Shown here one piece after another: positions 6,947 to 11,589 of a stretch of 11,589 bases of DNA. Made by a program: the position numbers and the translations under genes. This DNA comes from Oribacterium sp. UBA6992 (lineage in GTDB: Bacteria; Bacillota; Clostridia; Lachnospirales; Lachnospiraceae): contig DJXY01000207.1 of NCBI GenBank assembly GCA_002449915.1, forward strand, positions 1 through 11,589, in the 5' to 3' direction. The notes under the pieces are model-generated. The model was not told the origin of the DNA, did no database searches, and worked only from the letters and a program-made list of their open reading frames with translations. Within the stretch, counting starts at the first letter, position 1. Each line of letters starts with the position of its first letter.

Positions 6947-7840
6947 TTACAGGCCTGCAGACTTGAGATACTCAATAATCAACTGCTGCCCTTCCTGCCA
7001 TGGTCCGGAGCAATGAATGATAAAACCATGATCTGCATCCGGAAATACTTTTGCCGTCACTTTAACCCCCGCCAGGAACAGCTTCCTGGCATAGTCAGCG
7101 TCTTCAAAACGAAAATTATCACGGCTTGCTGCAATTATGAGTGTATCTGGAAGGCCACGAAGCATCTTTTCATCTGCCTTAATTGGGCTGCAATAAGGTG
7201 ATGCCAGTTTTTCCGGGTCCAGCTCCGTATAACACTCATTAAACATGCGTCCCCGCTCCGCAGGAATCAGATTGTGCTCTGCATCCGGTTTATCTGAAGG
7301 ATCCGTTGCCATATCAAAGCACCCATATCCCAAAACCTCGCAGCAGAGTCTGAACTCCTTTGTTTCATTGGCTTTAAGCGCGGTAACTGCCGTAAGATTA
7401 GCTCCAGCGCTGTAGCCTCCCATGGAGACACGCTTTGGATCAGCATCCCAGCTCGTCAGCATAGAAAACACCCATTTCACAGCGTCATAACACTGATTTA
7501 CCGCAGTAGGATATGGGTATTCCGGAGCAAGGCTGTAATCAAGATCTACCGCAATACCCTTAAGGGCGTCTGCAACCTTGCAGGACCATATCTCATCTCT
7601 TTTTTCATGCGGGCGTACAAAGCCACCGCCGTGCACATTAATATGAACCGGACAGTTTTCTATACGATTCTTAGCAGTAAACACATATACCTTCATCGCC
7701 CCGCCGGAGGTTTCCAATGTAATCTCCTCTCGGGCACAGCTCTCCAGATATTTGCTATACTCCTCTGTAATATGTTCCACCGCAACGCTATGTCCGCGCA
7801 ATGCTTCAATCAGCACTGCCTTTCTTTCCTCTGTAAGCAT
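6947..7840 (-). CDS. Alpha/beta hydrolase fold-3 esterase (hormone-sensitive-lipase family)
   Basis: From the ATG at 7840 the product has 297 residues. The HSL-family oxyanion motif is HGGGF (70-74), followed by the family's DYSLAPEYPYP (101-111). The nucleophile is in GGYSAG (141-146, Ser144), the acid in ASRDNFRFED (Asp241) and the base in DADHGF (His271). No signal peptide is seen, so it is a cytoplasmic carboxylesterase or deacylase. The ATG at 7840 is chosen because AGGTGG lies 8 nt upstream; a longer frame would need a TTG at 7879 and would run through that ribosome site. The gene starts 87 bp after tctA on the same strand with no clear terminator between, so it is probably read with the transporter. 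The exact ester substrate is unknown. Confidence 0.88.
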   Translation of the reverse strand: MLTEERKAVLIEALRGHSVAVEHITEEYSKYLESCAREEITLETSGGAMKVYVFTAKNRIENCPVHINVHGGGFVRPHEKRDEIWSCKVADALKGIAVDLDYSLAPEYPYPTAVNQCYDAVKWVFSMLTSWDADPKRVSMGGYSAGANLTAVTALKANETKEFRLCCEVLGYGCFDMATDPSDKPDAEHNLIPAERGRMFNECYTELDPEKLASPYCSPIKADEKMLRGLPDTLIIAASRDNFRFEDADYARKLFLAGVKVTAKVFPDADHGFIIHCSGPWQEGQQLIIEYLKSAGL

Positions 7841-7927
7841 GTCGCTTACCACCTTTCCTGAATTTACAGATCTCGTCAATTACACTTAATTTGCCTTAAA
7901 ATACATCATCAGTGAATTCTCTGCACT

Positions 7928-9421
7928 TCAAGCAGTCTTGGCCTTACGCGCTTTGAGAACTTTGCGTACCAGCGGTCCAAATAAACTATAGATCGTTATA
8001 ATGATAAAGATCAACGAGATGGGACGGGTAAAGAATAAAGAATAATCACCCTTACCATATGATACGCCCATACGGAAATAGCTCTCAATCTTACCACCCA
8101 GGATAAAAGCAAGCATCAGCGGAGTCATCGGCAGTCCAAAGAAATCCATAATAACCCCGACAAGTCCAAAGAACAATACCAGATAAACCGAAAACATAGA
8201 AGTCGTTGCGGAAAAAGCTCCCATGAAAGCAATTACCAGAATTGCACTATATAAGTAATGATACGGTGCTCTCAAAAGAAGCGGGAAGAATTTCTTGGTT
8301 AACAGCTCTGTAATAAAAATAGCAATTGCTGAAATAAGGACCGTTGCAAAAATCAGATCTGCCAGCACCGGATTGGTCTGGATAAACATCGGACCCGGCT
8401 GCAGTCCATGAATCGTCATGGCAGACATGAGTAGTACCGTAGTCGAATCTCCCGGAATACCTAGTGAGATCATCGGGATAATGGCCCCTCCCACACCAGC
8501 ATTGTTAGCAACCTCTGTTGCCCAGACGCCTTCATCCACACCGGTTCCAAACAGTTCCGGATGCTTTGACATCTTCTTTGCCTGTCCATATGCAATGATA
8601 TTGGAAATACCGGAACCCATACCAGGCAGAAATCCAATCCACAGTCCAATGAGCATCGAAACACAGATGACTCGGAAATTGTCTTTAAAATCCTTTAAAG
8701 TCAGGCCCAGTCCAGATAGTCCCTGACTGTCAACCTTAGGCATTTCCTGCTCACCCTTGGCATAGCTTGTTGCAACCTGCTGCAGTGCAAATGTACCCAT
8801 CAAAAGACATACCACATTGATGCCCCCAAATAAGTTATAGTTATCAAAGGTAAATCTCATCTGATTGGTGACAGAATCGGTACCGACACATGCAAAAAAC
8901 AGTCCTAAAAATGCTGCAATCATGCCTTTGAAAACAGAGCCGTTGGATAATCCGACAACCATGGTAATCGCCATCAGACAAAGCGAGAAATATTCCCATG
9001 GGCCAAGCTTCAAAGCAATATCCGCGATATACGTCGAGCAAAGAGTTGCCACAATGATTGAGATGAATGTGCCAAGGAACGATGCGGTGATACCAATCGA
9101 CAGAGCCTTGCCGGCCTTACCTTTTTTAGTCATCGGGTAGCCATCATAGCATGTGGCGATGGAAGCGCCTGATCCCGGAATGCCTACAAGCACCGCTGCA
9201 ATAAATGATCCAGACACACCTCCAACATACATTCCGACCAGCATGGAAAAGCTAAGCTCGGTACTCATGGCAAAAGTCATCGGAAGGATCAACGTAATCC
9301 CTAGTCCGCCAGACAGTCCGGGAATTGCGCCGAGGATTGCACCAACAACGGTACAGATGTACATCATGATGAAATTCATCGGTTGCATCAGAGTGCCTAA
9401 CGCAGTTAAATAATCAGCCAT
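7928..9421 (-). CDS. tctA: Tripartite tricarboxylate transporter, large membrane subunit TctA
   Basis: The 497-residue, very hydrophobic protein has about 11-12 membrane spans and the two-fold internal repeat of TctA. The first half carries GAILGAIPGLSGGLG (27-41) and VGIPGSGASIATCYDGYP (79-96). The second half carries IGFLPGMGSGISN (262-274) and GVGGAIIPMISLGIPGD (309-325). These glycine/proline-rich loops are the family signature and probably line the substrate path. TctA works with TctB in the membrane and with the binding protein TctC, driven by an ion gradient. Its ATG at 9421 has AAGGAG 7 nt upstream and lies 19 bp after tctB, so the two are co-transcribed. Known TTT substrates include citrate and aromatic or dicarboxylates; the substrate here cannot be read from sequence. 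Confidence 0.96.
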   Translation of the reverse strand: MADYLTALGTLMQPMNFIMMYICTVVGAILGAIPGLSGGLGITLILPMTFAMSTELSFSMLVGMYVGGVSGSFIAAVLVGIPGSGASIATCYDGYPMTKKGKAGKALSIGITASFLGTFISIIVATLCSTYIADIALKLGPWEYFSLCLMAITMVVGLSNGSVFKGMIAAFLGLFFACVGTDSVTNQMRFTFDNYNLFGGINVVCLLMGTFALQQVATSYAKGEQEMPKVDSQGLSGLGLTLKDFKDNFRVICVSMLIGLWIGFLPGMGSGISNIIAYGQAKKMSKHPELFGTGVDEGVWATEVANNAGVGGAIIPMISLGIPGDSTTVLLMSAMTIHGLQPGPMFIQTNPVLADLIFATVLISAIAIFITELLTKKFFPLLLRAPYHYLYSAILVIAFMGAFSATTSMFSVYLVLFFGLVGVIMDFFGLPMTPLMLAFILGGKIESYFRMGVSYGKGDYSLFFTRPISLIFIIITIYSLFGPLVRKVLKARKAKTA

Positions 9422-9440
9422 TTTCAGTCTCCTTCCTCGC

Positions 9441-9926
9441 TTATATCATAGAAATACCTACGGACTCCCAAATACTACCCTTTGGCAGTGGAATGTTAAA
9501 GCCTCTGGTAAATCCAAAATAGCAGATACTTGACAAAACAATGCAGAAAATCAGGCAGACTGCCACATTGATTTTTTTGTCTCCTTTGAGTGTCCAGATA
9601 AAAGCAAAAAGTCCTGCCACTCCGGTGATCCAGAATCCGATCAGATTCATAAAGACTGCAAATGCGAGACACTCTGCCATGATCACGATCAGTCTGATAT
9701 ATCCGGCATGATCAAGATACGGTTTGTTATCCTCTCCCGGACCGTCAAATATCATGGACAGAACCGCAAACACCGCAAGGCCAATGGCAGAAATATACGG
9801 AAATAGTCTTGGACCTGGTTCATTGGATACAAGCATCTCCGGGACCTTGGACGTGCCATATCCTATCAAGGCGGCGACGATAAGTGTAAATACTCCCATA
9901 ACATACGTACGATTTATCTTTTTCAT
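9441..9926 (-). CDS. tctB: Tripartite tricarboxylate transporter, small membrane subunit TctB
   Basis: From the ATG at 9926 the product has 161 residues, normal for TctB. Membrane spans are visible at about 8-24, 43-60, 76-98, 100-113 and 119-139. The conserved PGPRLFPYISAIGL (37-50) and the C-terminal FTRGFNIPLPKG (139-150) match the family. The start is set by AGGGG 8 nt upstream; the longer frame to 9971 would begin inside an intergenic hairpin and adds residues unlike TctB. It lies between tctC and tctA in the usual order. The hairpin upstream may reduce its expression relative to tctC. Confidence 0.92.
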   Translation of the reverse strand: MKKINRTYVMGVFTLIVAALIGYGTSKVPEMLVSNEPGPRLFPYISAIGLAVFAVLSMIFDGPGEDNKPYLDHAGYIRLIVIMAECLAFAVFMNLIGFWITGVAGLFAFIWTLKGDKKINVAVCLIFCIVLSSICYFGFTRGFNIPLPKGSIWESVGISMI

Positions 9927-9947
9927 ATGTCCATCCCCTTTCTGAGA

Positions 9948-9979
9948 AATGCCCGGCGGCATAAAGCGCACCGGGCATT
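9948..9979 (-). other. Hairpin between tctC and tctB (likely differential-expression stem)
   Basis: AATGCCCGG (9948-9956) and CCGGGCATT (9971-9979) form a perfect 9-bp stem with a 14-nt loop in the 88-bp gap. Only a short U-poor tail follows on the minus strand. Binding-protein genes are often followed by such a stem, which lets them be made in excess over the membrane subunits by partial termination or mRNA stabilisation. That role is inferred. Confidence 0.65.
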
Positions 9980-10014
9980 ATGATACAGAACTCAAAGCTA
10001 CTTACCTGTACAGA

Positions 10015-11169
10015 TTATCTCTTTTTAAGTCCCATGGATCCGACAAGCTCATCAAGTGAAGACCATTCTTTATCAAATGCTGCTCTTGCATCCTCCAGAT
10101 TTACCGGTTCTGCAAATGTTGCCATCTTTTTATTGCCATCTGTAAAGGACTGCTGCTTTTCTGCTGCCATAACCGCACTATTGATTGCCTGTGCCGCCTC
10201 ATCCGATAAGCCCGCAGGAGCAAGCAGATAATAATTAGAATCCCAGGTACAGTTCACACCCTGCTCAACTGTAGACGCAAATTTCTTATCCAGATCCTCA
10301 CCTAACAGTTCACTCATTGACTCGAGTGTAGATGCCTTTGGGCCAAGGGTACCGAGGATTGTCAGCTTTCCATCTGCATCATAGTCCTTGGCGTTAGGAA
10401 TCGAACAGTTTGCAATGTTGATAGCCTTGGAAGCAACCTGTGTCAGCTTATCTGCCTCAGAAGAGCACTGTACGAAATTAACCAGCTTTGTGTCACCGAC
10501 CAACTCCTCAATAAGAGAAGTGAAGAGCACCTGCGTTGTACCACCCAGTGAGCATCCTACCGTCAGCTCTCCCGGATGTGCTTTGATATAGTCGGCAAGT
10601 TCGGTGAAGTTTGTATATTCTGCATCCGGATTAGCGATAATTGCCTGCGGACCGCCCTGATTTACGAGACCAACAACCGTAAGGTCATCCTTCATAGAAG
10701 TCTGCGATGCTCCGGTAAAATACTGGATGATTCCGCCGCCATGAGAAACATTTAGTGTCTTGCCATCCGGCTTGGCATTCTTGGTATGCTGCATGCCAAC
10801 TTCACCGGTATCATAGTTTGTTACCACGAAATTAACCTTTGGACATACCTCCTGGAGTGCCTGTGTCAGATAACGAGTATATAGATCCGTACCACCACCT
10901 GCTTTTGCCGGTACATCCACATACACGGTTGTCCCATCCGGCCATACTGAGCTGACATCAACACTTGCAGCATCTCCGGATGCAGCTTTTGAACCAGTCT
11001 CTGCTGCTGCACTGCTATCAGTTGTTTTGGCATCTGCTGATGCTGTAGTTTCTGCTGTAGATGCTGCTGCCGTAGTTCCCGCATTAGGTGTAGAACTGTT
11101 TCCGCATCCTGCCAGTACACTCATTGACATTGCCGCAAGGACAAGTCCTGATACAAGTTTCTTTTTCAT
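10015..11169 (-). CDS. tctC: Tripartite tricarboxylate transporter solute-binding lipoprotein TctC (Bug family)
   Basis: From the ATG at 11169 the product has 384 residues. A lipoprotein signal (KKK, hydrophobic stretch, lipobox LAGC with Cys22) is followed by an Ala/Ser/Thr-rich linker to about residue 73. The Bug-type binding domain then begins with WPDGTTVYVDVPAKAGGGTD (76-95), whose AGGGTD loop contacts the carboxylate in family structures. TGEVG (121-125) and PDGKTL (134-139) match the second conserved ligand segment. It is predicted to be anchored outside the membrane and to deliver the substrate to TctAB. The start is set by GGGAGGAT 7 nt upstream; the frame extends to an ATG at 11244 but that would bury the signal peptide. 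It is the first gene of the transporter operon and is divergent from lysR. Confidence 0.95.
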   Translation of the reverse strand: MKKKLVSGLVLAAMSMSVLAGCGNSSTPNAGTTAAASTAETTASADAKTTDSSAAAETGSKAASGDAASVDVSSVWPDGTTVYVDVPAKAGGGTDLYTRYLTQALQEVCPKVNFVVTNYDTGEVGMQHTKNAKPDGKTLNVSHGGGIIQYFTGASQTSMKDDLTVVGLVNQGGPQAIIANPDAEYTNFTELADYIKAHPGELTVGCSLGGTTQVLFTSLIEELVGDTKLVNFVQCSSEADKLTQVASKAINIANCSIPNAKDYDADGKLTILGTLGPKASTLESMSELLGEDLDKKFASTVEQGVNCTWDSNYYLLAPAGLSDEAAQAINSAVMAAEKQQSFTDGNKKMATFAEPVNLEDARAAFDKEWSSLDELVGSMGLKKR

Positions 11170-11222
11170 AAATAATCCTCCCTTAAAAAATACTGATAAA
11201 ATATAAGTATTAGTTATTATTT

Positions 11223-11272
11223 CAGCAGATAAATCCTCATACAAAATACCACTTTTATTGTATCATCTGCTG
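11223..11272 (-). promoter_or_regulatory. Nested dyad in the tctC leader
   Basis: The outer arms CAGCAGAT (11223-11230) and ATCTGCTG (11265-11272) enclose the inner arms ATACAA (11239-11244) and TTGTAT (11258-11263). All pair exactly. With the promoter at 11274-11301 the transcript would begin around the outer arm, so the element would form a two-tier stem-loop at the very 5' end of the mRNA, or act as DNA operators. It matches no riboswitch class I know. Confidence 0.5.
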
Positions 11273-11273
11273 T

Positions 11274-11301
11274 ATTATACTTAATATATTCTTAACCGCA
11301 A
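11274..11301 (-). promoter_or_regulatory. Probable promoter of tctCBA
   Basis: On the minus strand TTGCGG (11301-11296) and a perfect TATAAT (11279-11274) are separated by 16 bp. Transcription would start near 11267, giving a leader of about 98 nt. The -35 lies inside the left arm of a dyad, so a bound regulator could act directly on RNA polymerase access. Confidence 0.6.
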
Positions 11302-11344
11302 CGCTTTCACTGACGTTTCATATTGTCCTTATTATACGTTGCGG
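11296..11344. promoter_or_regulatory. Long-spaced dyad between tctC and lysR (putative LysR-type site)
   Basis: CCGCAACG (11296-11303) and CGTTGCGG (11337-11344) are exact inverted repeats whose centres are 41 bp apart, about four helical turns. One arm overlaps the tctC -35. LysR-type tetramers often bind two sites in a divergent intergenic region and bend the DNA, which fits this geometry. No ligand or binding data can be read from it. Confidence 0.5.
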
Positions 11345-11407
11345 GCCTAAGGCAAACAATCCTGAAATAGTTATCATATTTATTAGCAAAGGTTATAAAT
11401 CTTCTAC

Positions 11408-11589
11408 ATGAATACTAAGACCTGTAATTATCTGATCGCAATCGAACAATATAAAACTCTGTCCAAGGCCGCGCAAAGTCTGGGAATCTCACAGCCCGCC
11501 TTAACCAAGTTTCTTATATCTGCCGAGCTTGAAGCGGAGCACAAGCTATTTGATAAAGTCCAGAAAACTTATATCCCCACAGAAGCCGG
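11408..11589 (+). CDS. LysR-type transcriptional regulator, N-terminal part (3' end outside window)
   Basis: The first 60 codons are present and open to the window end. The product begins MNTKTCNYLIAIEQYKTLSK and continues with AAQSLGISQPALTKF and a PTEAG end, matching the winged helix-turn-helix of LysR-type regulators. The linker helix reads ELEAEHKLFDK, where the common form has LG before the KLF. The ATG at 11408 follows an in-frame TAA at 11396, so it is the only reasonable start; its ribosome site is weak (AAAGG about 15 nt upstream). It is divergent from tctCBA, the classic arrangement for a LysR protein controlling the adjacent operon in response to the substrate. The effector domain lies outside the window, so the ligand cannot be discussed. 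Confidence 0.9.
   Translation, partial: MNTKTCNYLIAIEQYKTLSKAAQSLGISQPALTKFLISAELEAEHKLFDKVQKTYIPTEA

Noticed and set aside
6698..7201. Plus-strand open frame spanning the gap between the two esterases
   Set aside because: It overlaps both real genes in antisense, has no recognisable domain and crosses the hairpin at 6890-6926.
7841..7879. N-terminal extension of the HSL-type esterase from a TTG codon
   Set aside because: The extension contains the AGGTGG ribosome site that serves the ATG at 7840, so the shorter form is the likely protein.
11170..11407. Riboswitch in the long tctC leader
   Set aside because: The nested stem does not resemble any riboswitch core I know and no terminator-antiterminator pair is visible.

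Overview
The window looks like chromosome of a Gram-positive anaerobe of the class Clostridia, most likely a Lachnospiraceae-type gut bacterium. The grounds are GGAGG-type ribosome sites, sigma-A-like promoters, the Ala/Ser/Thr-rich linker after the lipobox of the solute-binding lipoprotein, and the mix of families (PrpR_N regulator, type-1 glycerate kinase, tripartite tricarboxylate transporter). This is an inference from content; no taxonomic marker gene is present. No mobile element, CRISPR array, tRNA or rRNA was seen.

Layout, left to right. The window opens inside the 3' end of tex (+), which ends at 558 and faces the rest of the region across a strong hairpin terminator. From 723 to 11169 all genes lie on the minus strand and fall into about four transcription units, listed here in transcription order from the right. 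(i) tctC-tctB-tctA, a tripartite tricarboxylate transporter (TTT), is followed by an HSL-type esterase. A second alpha/beta hydrolase comes next, possibly with its own promoter, and ends at a good intrinsic terminator (5811-5859). (ii) A radical SAM/SPASM enzyme and a TetR regulator follow. They are driven by a near-consensus promoter with a perfect 19-bp palindrome just downstream of the -10, so this looks like an autoregulated unit. (iii) A PrpR_N/Fis regulator with a decayed AAA+ domain starts 32 bp after tetR and may be co-transcribed. (iv) Glycerate 2-kinase has its own promoter flanked by two small dyads. At the right edge a LysR-type regulator (+), cut by the window end, is divergent from tctC across a 238-bp region rich in dyad symmetry.

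How the genes may work together. The LysR protein probably controls the transporter, which would import a carboxylate or carboxylate ester using the lipoprotein TctC. The two cytoplasmic hydrolases, which lack visible signal peptides, could de-esterify the imported compound. Glycerate kinase would feed glycerate into lower glycolysis as 2-phosphoglycerate, probably under the PrpR-like regulator. Whether transporter, esterases and kinase form one pathway is unproven. The radical SAM/TetR unit may be an unrelated insertion between them.

Three points stand out: the PrpR-like protein has lost the motifs needed for ATP hydrolysis and sigma-54 contact; the radical SAM enzyme has no recognised substrate but a very clear operator; and the transporter is coupled to two different esterases. 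Start sites were moved inward for tctC, tctB and the HSL-type esterase on the basis of their ribosome binding sites.
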